Assembly: GCA_025331435.1 (NCBI GenBank)
Contig: JAIWNI010000019.1
Coordinates: forward strand, 124,001 to 188,000
Reading direction: 5' to 3'
Source: Choanephora cucurbitarum
Taxonomy: Eukaryota > Mucoromycota > Mucoromycetes > Mucorales > Choanephoraceae
DNA length: 64,000 bases
Each line of letters starts with the position of its first letter. Position 1 is the first letter of the stretch. The position numbers were made by a program, and so were the translations under genes. Below are positions 34,623-45,387 of this stretch, piece after piece. The notes below the pieces were generated by a model. That model was not told the DNA's origin, made no database searches, and saw only the letters and a program-made list of their open reading frames with translations.

Positions 34623-36344
34623 TTACCAAAGCGATAGAAAAAAGTCATCATAGGGCTTATCATTAATATATACTGAACGAACTGATTGACATTCAAGATC
34701 AACATAGCCTTTCTCTATCATTTTACATAGGTCCCAATTACCAAACACACTTGGTGGTGATGTTGCATAACGGCCCGATTGATAATCAGGCTCTAGCCAG
34801 ACAGTACGAAGCTGAGATAAAGTGGTATCGAACTCCTTCATATCAGTCTCATTCAGTTGCTGTCGCGAGAGTGTTTGTCCTGTTTCTTCATCATATTGTT
34901 TAATCAAGTGCCAGTAGGATGTATCGTTTTGCTTTATGTGAAAGAGTTGAATGAATGAGTCGAAATTATCTGGTTCAATACGAATGTACTGAATGTCAAC
35001 CTCGATGAGTTGTTGGTATGGTAAATGGATCTTCACCATGTATTCTTGGTCTCGGTAGACTATGTTTTCTAAAACGAGGTATTGTAGATTGAGACAACAG
35101 GGAGAGAGATAATCAAACACATGAGTGGATAGATAACAGTTTTGAAGGTGAAGCTTGTTGAGTGGATGTGTCTGTCGAATGGCTTCTGTTTGTTTGACAT
35201 CAAGTGCAACTCTACGAAGACAAACAGTGGTGAGGCATGGAAAAAGGTCCAATAAGTAATTAAGGTAGAGTGGTTCTTTGTCGTGAGTGCTAGGCTGGTA
35301 CATTTCCAACTGCTTTAATCGTGGACATGTCTTTCCGAGAATAGCAAGCAATACGTTACACTCCATCTCGCTTGGTACTTCAATTTCTAGATTCAGTATG
35401 TTGGACAGATAGGTATAAGGTGGTAGAGCGCCTATAATATATCGTTCAATGAGATACTCATCTGTCAGACGAAATTGCTGCAGCTGACGTTGTTGTTCAC
35501 TTAGGCTTTCAATAAACACATCGTCAGGGAATACGTTGTGCCATTCAAAATATCGAAGGGAAGGACATTGAGAATGAAGCCAACTGTAAAAAGATGCCGT
35601 GTGAGGTTCATCCTTCCTTACGCTATGGGCTTCAAATGTCAAAGACTCAAGGCTTGAAAACCGATTGGCGACATACTGAAGCCAGAGATGAACAGGACTG
35701 AAGCCTATGTAGGACCTATTAAAGAGTTCGTGATGGCTTGGGCCGGATGTCAATCGAAGTGCAAGGGACTTGAGCTTATCAAATGACTGAGAACTAGACA
35801 GTTGAGCTTCTTTAGGTACTTTAGCAACATGAGCAGCTATATCTAAGTATTCCAAATGAGGACAAGTCTGAAGGATGCTGTCCAATAGACCGACCGAGAT
35901 ATCAAACTCATCCATAGTCTCAACAGTCAGATGTGTGAGATTTGGCATATGAATTACAATGTCTACAACTGTAGGATAATCCCCACAATCTGTCAGTGTC
36001 AAAGTTTTAAGGTCTCGAAAGGGAAGAAGCGGAGAAGTAGAATAGAATGGCTTTCCTTCGTATCCACGAGACACCCAGATAGGGAATGCTGTTTCAAAGT
36101 TGGGTATGCTGGCTTTACTTATGTACCTGATTCGTAACTTGAGGTCCTGTATATATTGATGGTATTTGGACACCTGAAGGAATTCACCAAGCTGGTATTC
36201 ATCGTCAAACTCGATTTGTTTATGCAAAGGTATGATGAATCGATTGTAGCATGCACGGTTGACAAGAATAAGCTGAGCGTATTCAGACTGTGTCAGGAAC
36301 TGACTGATGTGGTCAATAATTTCAGAAGGAAAAAGGAGTAACAT
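34623..36344 (-). CDS. F-box protein with leucine-rich repeats
   Basis: Single uninterrupted exon of 573 residues. The first 45 residues form an F-box (LFPSEIIDHISQFLTQSEYAQLILVNRACYNRFIIPLHK, in two halves), which recruits Skp1 of an SCF ubiquitin ligase. The remainder shows irregular leucine-rich repeats with the L-x-x-L-x-L pattern: LKTLTLTDCGDYPTVVDIVI, LTHLTVETMDEF, LEYLDIAAHVAKVP, LESLTFEAHS, LRYFEWHNVFPDD, LKQLEMYQPS, LTTVCLRRVALDVK, LNKLHLQNCYLS and LQYLVLENIVY. Proteins of this build are abundant and fast-evolving in Mucorales and select unknown substrates. The start ATG is the first codon of the frame. Absence of introns contrasts with most neighbours. Confidence 0.85.
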   Translation of the reverse strand: MLLLFPSEIIDHISQFLTQSEYAQLILVNRACYNRFIIPLHKQIEFDDEYQLGEFLQVSKYHQYIQDLKLRIRYISKASIPNFETAFPIWVSRGYEGKPFYSTSPLLPFRDLKTLTLTDCGDYPTVVDIVIHMPNLTHLTVETMDEFDISVGLLDSILQTCPHLEYLDIAAHVAKVPKEAQLSSSQSFDKLKSLALRLTSGPSHHELFNRSYIGFSPVHLWLQYVANRFSSLESLTFEAHSVRKDEPHTASFYSWLHSQCPSLRYFEWHNVFPDDVFIESLSEQQRQLQQFRLTDEYLIERYIIGALPPYTYLSNILNLEIEVPSEMECNVLLAILGKTCPRLKQLEMYQPSTHDKEPLYLNYLLDLFPCLTTVCLRRVALDVKQTEAIRQTHPLNKLHLQNCYLSTHVFDYLSPCCLNLQYLVLENIVYRDQEYMVKIHLPYQQLIEVDIQYIRIEPDNFDSFIQLFHIKQNDTSYWHLIKQYDEETGQTLSRQQLNETDMKEFDTTLSQLRTVWLEPDYQSGRYATSPPSVFGNWDLCKMIEKGYVDLECQSVRSVYINDKPYDDFFLSLW

Positions 36345-37193
36345 GAGAGTATGTTGAGAGAGAGAAGGTGCAACTCTTTATATTGTTATATGCTCTGAAG
36401 GCGCAGTTGATTTTGATGGCAGTTAAACTCTAATCGTGTTTTGTGTAACTTTGAATATGATCTCATTTCTTGTAAATGTAGCTTGCATCTGCCCTGAATT
36501 TGTTACTTATTTAGGAGTATTCTACCTTGCCACTTAATCCCAAAAAAAGTTTAGTACACTATTGTGCTTTAAATCTATGCAAGTCTAAGGATGTCAGCAC
36601 AGACATTTTCTCCAAGGAAAAGAAAGAAGGGATGTTGAAGGATGGTCATTACTTTCTGTACGAGTGTAACTCAATTTATATATGATTTACTGGATTAAGA
36701 CAGACAAAAAAAAAAGAGCTTTTTGATACAAGTGCAATTTTTTTCTCAGCTGCATAATACACAAGGTACTGATTGCTTGATGATTGCAAAGCCATTATGA
36801 ACTATTAGGCAGTTTAACAAAGAAACAGGGTGAATATCTACCAAAAACAATTACATTTTTTGGACCTGATTACAAGAAGAACCAGACTGAAGAAAAAACT
36901 TGAGAAGTTTAATACAATTTAATTGGCGTATGTTGTGGCATTCAATATTGCAAATAGAAACCCCCTATTGTGTTTATCAACTTTTTCATTTAATAATAAT
37001 AAGCCCAATATTTATCTTGTTCAGTCACACTTTTCCTTCACAATAAACAAAAGCACTACCTATGTCATGGTGTGATTTCTGAGCCAACCAGTAGAAAGCT
37101 AATTGCTTGGTAAACGAAAGAAGGATACTGATGCCTGCTCAAAGAACAAATTCTGGATAAACTGTATCTGTTTAGTAGGCGGTATGTAGTGAT
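36345..37193. other. Intergenic region, no gene seen
   Basis: 849 bp between the F-box gene start and the 3' end of the orphan seven-exon gene. AT-rich with A- and T-runs. The F-box promoter side has TATATTGTTATATG near 36379-36392. No coding or RNA feature is supported. Confidence 0.5.
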
Positions 37194-38767
37194 TTATTGT
37201 AAAGGGGAATGGAATATAGGGGAAGAGACGGCAGAGGAAGGGGTTTTACTTTTTGCCTTGTTGTTTAAGGCAACAACATGTTTCTGAAGAAAGTATTAGT
37301 AAAATCTTTTTCGCAAGCGTGTGGACATCTTACCTTCCACTTGAAGAGAGCTATAAGTGTTTCCTCAAGCTTAGACAGCGCATCAAAGTCTTCTGGCAAT
37401 TCGAGCTCGTCTACAGCATTTGCCACCAGAACACCTTCTCTCTTTGTCAGGCTATAGGTGTAGCCTTTTGGCCCTATTATTGCACTGGAGTTACTATTCG
37501 TCATGCAAATTTTTGTAAAGTTTTTAACTTACCACACCAATCCATACACACGAGCTCTTCTTCTTCTTCTTTCTCTTCTTCTTTCTTTTCTTCTCTTCGG
37601 TCAACGAAGACGTCATGCTGCTTCAGAGCATGCATGACACACTTATTGAGTCTTAAAGACTTTGCTTGGTTCTTAATCATGTCTTGCTCGTTAATCTTGA
37701 ATTCGATGCAAGACAGCTCCAGCCCAAATACCTTGTCCTTTAAGACTCGGATGTCTATTTTGCGTGCTTTTAGATTCTTGATGTAAGGCTTCTTGTTGAA
37801 ATAAATTTCAACATGGCCTTCTTCATTTTCAGCAATAGCAACGCCAACAGGAAGAGGGGTTGAGGAGGATGAGGGAGTGGAGCTGGTAACTGTCTCCAGC
37901 GACGAGTCTCTCAGGAAACGAGAACCAAATTTGCCTTCAAGATAGTGGCGGAAGACTTTGGTGTAATCCGCACCAGTTTCTCCACTATTTCGGAAAGGAG
38001 AAAGTCAATGGTGTAATTCCTCAATTCTATTTTTGAGATACTTACGAGGCAAATACTATACTTGTGTCATAGAAAACAAGATTCAGGACTTCCTTCACTC
38101 TCGAAACATACTCATCTTCTTGAGCAACATTCTTTTTCCAAAGAGGAATATGAAGCACGCTATTTTTAGAAATTAATGCTCCGTATTATGTGTGATTGCA
38201 GATATCACTTACAAGTATTTGTAAATTTCAAGAATTGTATGTCTAGTTTGATTAAACTGACATTCTTCGAACAAGAGCAGAGTCTCTTTTGACATTTGTT
38301 TAAATAAAGCCATTGTTGTTGACTTTAGGTCAAAAAGGACGCCGCCAGAGCTCATACTCTTGTGTTGGCTCAACACCTATCCATCGTTAGATAACGCTGT
38401 AACAGCTTCAGTCATTATTTTTGCTCACCTTATTGATAGCAGAGGCTACGTATCTTATTTCGACTTCATCTTGCTTGTCAATTGTCAGCCTTTTCTTTTT
38501 GCTCAATCTTTGCCACTCTTCATCAGTGCACATACTTCTTGCGGCATGGCTTAAGGTTTGCAAAGGAAAGATCTTTAATTCGATACAATTTAATATGCCT
38601 GACACGAGTAACCTAATACCAGAAATAAATATAACTGTCATAGTCGTTATCTGACCCACTCACTTCAATGTAGCCTTTTCGTTCGAACTGATATCATCAA
38701 ACTTTTCCAACAGTTCAACTGCTTTCCTCTCCATTCTTTCTTTAATCGAGCCATCGTTTCTTTTCAT
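37194..38767 (-). CDS. Orphan seven-exon protein of unknown function
   Basis: Seven exons join in frame through six 50-61-nt introns: 38664-38767, 38429-38612, 38213-38376, 38046-38159, 37533-37984, 37334-37473, 37194-37283, giving 415 residues. Consistent splice sites and phases argue for a real gene. Features: helical charged N-terminus (KERMERKAVELLEKFDDIS), basic patch EEWQRLSKKKRLT, a conserved-looking core (SGETGADYTKVFRHYLEGKF split over exons 4-5), a Ser/Pro linker, a mixed alpha/beta part (HVEIYFNKKPYIKNLKARK), an acidic Glu run, then CGPKGYTYSLTKREGV and a Ser/Pro end. No signal peptide or membrane helix. I do not recognise the family. Just upstream another frame (MQFGDSNVTISQTKIAGKK, ATG at 38835) would join this protein if the A7 run at about 38782 had one more A, so the annotated start may be an artefact of a slip. 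Confidence 0.65.
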
Positions 38768-38858
38768 TTCTTTGATTGTTTTTTTCCTGCTATTTTCGTT
38801 TGGCTGATCGTGACATTGGAATCACCAAACTGCATTGCCTGCGTTAGTTCCGTAACTT

Positions 38859-39528
38859 CTAATTTGCTCTGCTATTATTCATGTAACTCATGCAAGCATA
38901 ACACCATAAAAACAAGATGTTGTGTGGTATTAGATCAAGTGGCACTACAGCGTTGTTTGCCAGAAACAGATCTCGCCAGAATCCTCTTTTGCAACGACAC
39001 AATTGGCTGATCTTTTGAGTGCTAATGTTGGGCCATCTTTCTTTCAAGAGCTTTGTATGGCGCGAGCGCCAAGTGTCTTGTAGGTCTTCGTAAGATAGAA
39101 ATACATGGTTTTTAAACATATCTTTTTTGTCTGCAAGGAACTGCTCAAATATCGGCTTTTCTTTTGAGGATACAAAAACTTTGTGTTCTTTTTGATATTT
39201 TGTTAGTGGCATGCTCATTTTGATATATAAAGGAATCTTACCGTTATATAAAACATAAGGCATTGTAACAATGTAATTCAAAGAAGTAATAGGTGTGATA
39301 TTTGACGTATGAATCGATGAGTTTTGAGTAAGTCGGCTAAGCGAAATGAGTCTCCTTTAATCCTTTATTAAAAGTCAGGAAAGATTCGTAAATTGGCTTA
39401 TAATAAAAATCAATCTCTTGTAATTTAAGTTCAGTACCAATAAAATACATAGAATCATTTGGACTCTTTAGAAAGTTAAAAAAAAAAAGACTGCTTACAC
39501 CATAACCAAGTTTGTATTTACTGTACAT
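38859..39528 (-). pseudogene. Probable decayed coding region
   Basis: Minus-strand frames at 39337-39528 and 38859-39281 look coding: NDSMYFIGTELKLQEIDFYY in the first; MPYVLYNGKIPLYIKMSM, KVFVSSKEKPIFEQFLADKK, VFLSYEDLQDTWRSR and LLKERWPN in the second. They lie in different phases with a stop between them, and I found no intron that joins them convincingly. No domain is recognised. It sits immediately upstream of the orphan gene on the same strand and might be an ancient part of it or of a repeat. Confidence 0.35.
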
Positions 39529-40579
39529 TCAATTGACCTGTTGATGTCATTGCCTAGAATCTAATTGATTAGGGGTCATGGTTAATCTAGATAGACGTTC
39601 ATTTGACAGCTGTGTGGAAGGGTAAAAAGAAACGAGACTCGAGAATTGACGAAAATCAAATATCCGATTTGCTTAACAAATGATTTATTTGTAACTCTGT
39701 CATGACTCATCGCAATAGGTCCATTGCAAGATATCTACAGTATGCAGAGAAATGCACATCCGTCAAGATGTGTGTCCGACTTCATGTCTACAATCATTAA
39801 TAAAAAAAAGAAAGACTTGGTAAAGTTCTTTATGATAGATCTAAAAGCGTCCAGCGCCTATACTTGTTCTACTTTGTAAGTATGAATTCACTAATGTGTA
39901 CCTACATAAACAGAAACGCTTGATTCTGTTCTGCTTATCTAAAAAAGGACATAACTGACTCTTTAATGGCTTCTACTGCTTCAAGAGGTACATGCACAGT
40001 CAAGCGTATTCTCATTCAATATCTGAATAAGTGCACTCAGCAAAGTGTGGCTTTCTCTAGAGCATATTCTCATTGGATTATTTGCTATACTCCCAGATCA
40101 AGAGAAAAAAAGAAAAAGGCTTATTTAAAAGCCAACGTTGTGCGAACCAAAAAGTCAAAAGAATATAAAGTCCGGCTAATAAAAATTGCAAAAATGACGT
40201 AATAATTATTTAAATTGATTTGAGCACCCGATGTTGATTTCTTTCCTTGGTTCATTGCTCTTTTTTCTCTTACTTTCTATTTTCTTACAGCAAGAAAATA
40301 ATAAAGAAGGTTTTCTCTTTTAAATCGGATAAAAAGAGATTGTTCTGTTCGAGAAAGTAAAAGTCATTATTCAGTAGTTTCTTTCCAGGTAACAGAATGA
40401 CACTAGACCATAAAAGTCATTCAAGAGTTTAATCCTTGTTCTTTCTTAGACTGTATTTGTAAGCCAAAGAAAAGAAGACACTTCTTTAAAATATCCCATT
40501 CTTTAGAAACTATGTCAGGTAGATAAGAAGCCATATCTCTTTATGCCAAAGTCTAAAACATTCTCTAGACGAAGCACCA
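39529..40579. other. Intergenic region upstream of the bZIP gene
   Basis: About 1.05 kb without a supported gene. A plus-strand frame at 39966-40202 is Lys/Arg-rich at its end but has no motif. The bZIP gene is preceded by long C/T- and A-rich leader sequence (40240-40560) typical of regulatory genes with long 5' leaders. Confidence 0.45.
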
Positions 40580-41829
40580 ATGGCCGTTTTACCTCTTAAT
40601 TCAAGCAGTAAGCTGGATCAAGAACCTAACCCATTTGAACAAAGCTTTTCGGGTATCACTCCCACTACAACTCAACCCAATGATAATGTAGCTGCCATGG
40701 ATGAGAAGGCAAAAGACAAACTTAAGCTTCCTCCTGTAGCTTCTATCACAAGTCCCGCACCTATCATTAATAACTCTGTGATTGGTGGTGGTATCCTACC
40801 AAAGGAAGTCTCAAACCAATTTACCTGGGATACATTGCGTACAGGCCCACTATCTCCCTCTATGCTTGCGGGTCCTGCTAAACCTGATGAATACTATTCC
40901 ACCGCAATACCATCTAAGCTGGGCAATACCAGTTATACTTCAAAATATTCTAATGAAACATATGTTCCTGTTAAACAAGAACCATCACAAGATGTCTATG
41001 TTAATAAAGCACCTGCATTACCTACCAGACAGAGTACGCGCACACGACAGACAGCCTCCAGAAAGAGATCTACATCTAGTCAACGTGATAGTACAGAAGA
41101 GACACAAGCACCACCACCTCGAAAGAACTCAAGAAGAAGATCTTCTGCATTGACTGCCACATCTTCAGAATTTGATGACGAGTTTGATGAAAAACCAGCC
41201 CCAGCCAAGAAGAAAAAGACAGCAAGCAAGGATGAAGATGATGAGAAACGCAAGAACTTTTTGGAACGAAACAGAATTGGTAAGCTTACTTTCTATTCAT
41301 TTCTCTCTTATAGTATCTCATCTGTTGATTAGCTGCTTTGAAATGTCGTCAAAGAAAGAAGCAATGGTTAAACAACTTGCAGGCCAAAGTTGAGTTTCTT
41401 ACAAATGATAATGAAAGACTTCAACTTCAATCTGAGTCTCTGAAAGAAGAAATTGTGAATCTAAAGACACTACTGCTAGCACATAAAGAATGCCCTGTTG
41501 CCCAGGCTAATGGCTTCCACCCAAATGCTATTCAAAAGGCACCTATGCCATCTATGCTATCTGCACCTATCATCCGACAAAACCCTTCACCTATGATGAT
41601 GGCCAGTACTACAAGCAGTAATAATAGTAATAACAGTAATACTTCTCAACCCTTCCTAAGCCGAAACAGTACTACTGCCGCCTCTTTACAACCTCAAACT
41701 TCACCTACTAATTCCTCTTCAGCTCCTGTCGTTCCTCAATATCAACGTGTAGGCATGTCTGTTCAAGCACCACCACCAAGCCAACAGAGTATGGTTGCTG
41801 GTGGTTCTTCAAGTGTTTTACGGTTTTAA
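40580..41829 (+). CDS. bZIP transcription factor, Atf1/ATF-CREB type
   Basis: Two exons (40580-41279, 41333-41829; 53-nt intron inside the basic region) encode 398 residues. Near the N-terminus LDQEPNPFEQSFSG matches the osmotic-stress segment of fungal Atf1, and NQFTWDTLRTGPLSPSMLAGP (residues about 75-95, shown in part) matches its recombination-activation (HRA) segment. The basic region is KRKNFLERNRIAALKCRQRK with the N-x-x-A-A-x-x-C-R signature, followed by a zipper with leucines in heptads (LQAKVEFLTNDNERL, LKEEIVNLKTLL). The linker before it is Ser/Arg-rich with an acidic patch and a probable nuclear localisation signal (PAKKKKT). The C-terminus is Ser/Asn/Gln/Pro-rich. Atf1-type factors bind CRE sites and are targets of the Sty1/Hog1 stress kinase; several S/T-P sites are present. 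Family is secure, direct regulation by a kinase is inferred. Confidence 0.93.
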
Positions 41830-43813
41830 GTTTCTTTTTGTGGTCCTCTTTAGACTAACCTCTCTTTCTTTCCTAAGTTCCTTTTTCTTTTTTTTTTGCA
41901 CATATTAAAATAAATATCGTATAATCTCAATATAAAATTAGAGGTTTTTGCAGGCACTAGCTTCATCAAAACTCAACAATAGGCAATTTCTTTTCATTGT
42001 GACATCATTAATGTAGACCTGAAATCTTGTAAAGTTCAAAGCTTTTTAAAAGCTCCGACAAGCAAGACATTGTTTCTTTTTTCTTTATTTGACAAGAGAT
42101 AGATTAAGGTTTTCAGGACAGAGCAAAATGAGATTCGAACCGAAAAGATGTACTTCTTTACAACAAACAATCTCTTTTTTCTTGGTTTGTTTGTAACATA
42201 GAAAGTTTGATAGCGCCTTGAAGCTACAGTATTGTGTTGATGGCTTCATAACCAATCAATGCATAATTTAAGATCCAAAAGGAAATTATAGTACTACCTT
42301 ATGACTTGACTGCGTAACCAATCTTATGACATTAGGGAAAGGAAGAATCTGCCTTCCATATAAATACAAGTGATGGCGTGAATTTGTCCCCAGAAAGATA
42401 AGCCTGCTTCTATTTGATGTTCAAGACAAACACAATTGACTTGAGATATACTTTTTGTGCACTGATATCATTTAAACTTGTTAGAGACTCATTGTTTATG
42501 ACTGCTTGAATGAGCACGAAGAGTACCCTCGGGCATGATGATAAACCATAAAAAGAAATATTCAATATTTTGCAAAGCAATGAGAGACTATCAAAGAAAA
42601 CAGCTTCGTTTGTCTTGTGCTTGTGGATGAATTGCCGCCATAGAGAGTTCTGAAGACTTGCCGAAATCTACAGGAGAGAAGCCACATGAAAGAGGGATAA
42701 TGTGGAAACACGACTGTCACCTGTATGGACATCATATAAAAAGAACCCCTCCCCTTTTGAAGTCAGGAGCTTACGTAAGTGAGTCCAATTCACGACTGTA
42801 ATACAAGATCAAAGCCGATTTGAAATTAACCATTGAAAACTGGATCAGTTCAGCGTCTCTATTCATTAAAATTAGCCTGATCTGTATAACATGTAAAGTT
42901 TTAAAAAGAAAAAGCAATCAAGCTTATTTGATGACCAAAAAAAAAGAGGTATCTATACCAATACGCTCACATAAGCAAAGACTTAGTAACGAAGAGCCGC
43001 TTGTAACAGATTTACAAAAAGGACAAAGAAGAAACACGGCAACCATCTTTTTTTTTTTTGCATGACTTGATTTGATACAACAATGCATAACCACATCTCT
43101 ATCGTGGTATTAAACAAGATGAAGGTCAGCAAGAAACAAAATGTGGATCTCTTAAAGTTAAAAAAAAAGGCAACTTGTCAAATAAAGAGAGACTGCCTAC
43201 TAGAACCGTGGCTGATACTGTGCATATTGCAAGTGTGATGAGGAATTTCATGGACAACAGTACCAAGAAGCTAACCTATCAGTCTTTGGAAAGACTTTTT
43301 GAATAAGCATTTTGACATGATTTCTGAAACCTCAAAGGCAAAAGTGCTTTCTCAGGTAAAAGAAAAACTTCCCCCGCTGGCTCCAAGCATTCTAAAGCTG
43401 AAGAGCAATGTAGAACATTTTCTGTAGTGTTGAAAAAGGCTTTGTGAAAGAAGGAAACCAAAAACACAGAAGCTTGGACAATCTGGTAGACAGCGAAAGA
43501 AGAGCAATAGTCTCTGGAAAAGGCAACATATGTATCTACTACTATGCATCATATAATGCTGAATCACATTATCTTAATAGACTGAGAGCAGTTAGTACAA
43601 TTTGTTAGGGATAGAGAAACTGTTGTGGGCAATAGAGTGAAAGGACGCAATTAAGGAATAGTTCGGTAAGCTTTGATACTCAAATTTCTAACTCTGTGAC
43701 TGGCTTAATTGGTTCATCGTTGAGATTCATTCCCTTTTTCAGCATACCCTTTTCAAGACATACGCAGTTTGTATTTTTTTTTCTTTTTCACTCTTTGATT
43801 CATTTTTTTTATT
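41830..43813. other. Intergenic region with a decayed coding stretch
   Basis: Two kilobases between two plus-strand genes. The first 1.2 kb holds nothing recognisable. The second part contains the broken coding stretch listed separately (about 43190-43600). The final 120 bp is a T/C-rich leader for the RDS3 gene. Confidence 0.5.
43190..43600 (+). pseudogene. Decayed coding stretch, possibly transposon-derived
   Basis: Shifting plus-strand frames give protein-like segments: VADTVHIASVMRNFMDNSTK and LTYQSLERLFE near 43209-43300, HFDMISETSKAKVLSQVKEK and LPPLAPSILKLKSNVEHFL near 43310-43425, then EGNQKHRSLDNLVDSERRAI with YYYASYNAESHYLNRL near 43455-43585. Stops and frameshifts separate the blocks. 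The consistent order and composition suggest one ancestral protein of unknown family. Confidence 0.35.
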
Positions 43814-44254
43814 ATGGCAAAGCATCATCCCGATTTAATTTTTTGCCGTAAACAACCTGGTATAGCTATTGGCCGTCTATGCGAGAAATGCGATGGTCGT
43901 TGTGTTCTTTGCGATAGGTAAGAAAAGAAAAAAGCAAACTGTCTGTTTTATTGACGCATATTTCCATCAAGTTATGTCCGTCCAGCAACACTGGTTAGAA
44001 TCTGTGATGAATGTAATTTCGGTAAGTAGATTGCCTTTTGATGTTTCAGAGTAGTAGCTAATGCTTCAATACTAGGTTCCTTTCAAGGACGATGTGTAGT
44101 ATGTGGTGGGCCTGGTGTATCAGATGCTTATTATTGTGTCGGATGTACACGACTAGAAAAAGACCGTGAAGGGTGTCCAAAGATCATCAATCTTGGTTCC
44201 TCAAAGACAGACTTGTTTTATGAGCGGAAAAAATTTGGGTTTAAGAAAAGATAG
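43814..44254 (+). CDS. RDS3: SF3b splicing factor subunit, PHF5A/Rds3
   Basis: Three exons (43814-43917, 43972-44021, 44076-44254) with introns of 54 nt each encode exactly 110 residues, the same length as human PHF5A. The sequence opens [20 protein letters not shown] and carries the full set of C-x-x-C pairs ([44 protein letters not shown]) that hold three zinc ions in a trefoil-knot fold. The end [20 protein letters not shown] is also highly conserved. Rds3 is a core piece of the SF3b complex in U2 snRNP, contacting the intron branch-site adenosine. In a genome with such dense short introns this is an essential housekeeping gene. Confidence is very high. Confidence 0.97.
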
Positions 44255-44493
44255 ACCTTTTTTTTTACTTTGTAATATATCCAACTGTATATAAAAAGAC
44301 GGCTGAAGAACTTGCATTTTTCTTTAAAGAAGAGACATTATACTATTCCAATACTCAATTACACAAATGACACAGAAAAAAAAGGCTTTTCTTTTATTGC
44401 ATAAAAGAGAACTGTTTCTCCACAAAAATAAAGGTTTTAGATTTGCAAGCATTTGTTCCTGTTTATGACAGCTATTGAAAGAAAAAGAGCAAG

Positions 44494-44929
44494 CAACTGG
44501 TGACAGTCAAACACGAGACTGTCTTTTGGTCTCATCGGACATCAACATTATCAGCCTTGTATGTAGTCAAAGCAGCTTTGTGGCCCTATATGATGGGCAT
44601 TCAAAGCTCGGCTTAACTGTTCTTCCATGTCTATAGAAGTAGCTATGTTAAGGGTAAAAAAACAAGAGCCAAGATTGTGTCGTCGCATGTTCCTGAAGAT
44701 ACTATGGCATCTGTCTTGTACTCGAGAGTGAGGTGTGTCTAACTCGTCATAGGTTGGAGATACAACCAAACTTAATTATCAGTAGTAGCTGATAGTTGTA
44801 GTTGATACAAGTGCTTCCAGATCAAAGAGTCAATATCTGTAGCATTTTTATACATGCTTAGGACACGCGTCTTTTCATATAACTCTAAGCGGTTTCTCTT
44901 TGTTATTGCATGAGTACAGGTGTTATTTC
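44494..44929 (-). repeat. Inverted duplication, copy 1
   Basis: Read on the minus strand, this segment is almost identical to 61892-62336 on the plus strand, with a core of about 390 bp in which I see essentially no differences, a 2-nt indel near its 3' end and weaker similarity in the last 45 bp. It contains a frame (on the minus strand, about 44551-44769) reading SPTYDELDTPHSRVQDRCHS and IFRNMRRHNLGSCFFTLN, and a second frame upstream reading ITKRNRLELYEKTRVLSMYK and ATDIDSLIWKHLYQLQLSA. A stop and frame change lie between them. No terminal repeats or target-site duplication were recognised. Confidence 0.8.
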
Positions 44930-45387
44930 GTTTACTTGTAGAAAATGTCAGTGTTGACACGAGTGAAGTCTTGTATGTAGCACAAGAGTTAGGACTGCAA
45001 GTCTCTCTTCCAAGAAGTTCACTTGTGCTTTCATAGGATATCATGTTTCTTCTTCCTTCTTTTCGGCATATTTATTAGCTGGCCTTGTAATTGGTATGTC
45101 AGTGCAGTATTTGACAATGAAATATAATGACAACCATGTCTTTAGTTAACCCTTCCTTTTAAAGGGTAGATCTACAGAATGAATTCTGTAACAGCAGATT
45201 AAATTACCGCAGAGAGCTGATTTGCTTAACCGAGTTTTTTTTTCTGTAGACCCTTACCCCCAGTTGATAATCCATTACTTTCTTTTTAACTTCTTGTTCA
45301 AACCCTTTACCACCCCTCTCTTAACTACCTCTAATCCCTCTCTCTCTCCCCTCTCCTTCTTTTCTCCCTCCCTATTATCTGTTTACT
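44930..45387. other. Intergenic region next to inverted repeat
   Basis: 458 bp. The frame entering from the repeat on the minus strand continues open to 45044 (MISYESTSELLGRETCSPN), unlike the other copy, so the ancestral unit may have been longer on this side. The last 150 bp before 45388 are a strongly C/T-rich leader for the next gene. Confidence 0.4.

Noticed and set aside
39966..40202. Small plus-strand frame of 78 codons
   Set aside because: Composition becomes Lys-rich and random; no motif, splice context or gene-like codon use.
42130..42145. GGTTCGAAT-like word on the minus strand resembling a tRNA T-loop (B box)
   Set aside because: The flanking stem does not pair and no anticodon or D arm or acceptor stem can be folded around it.
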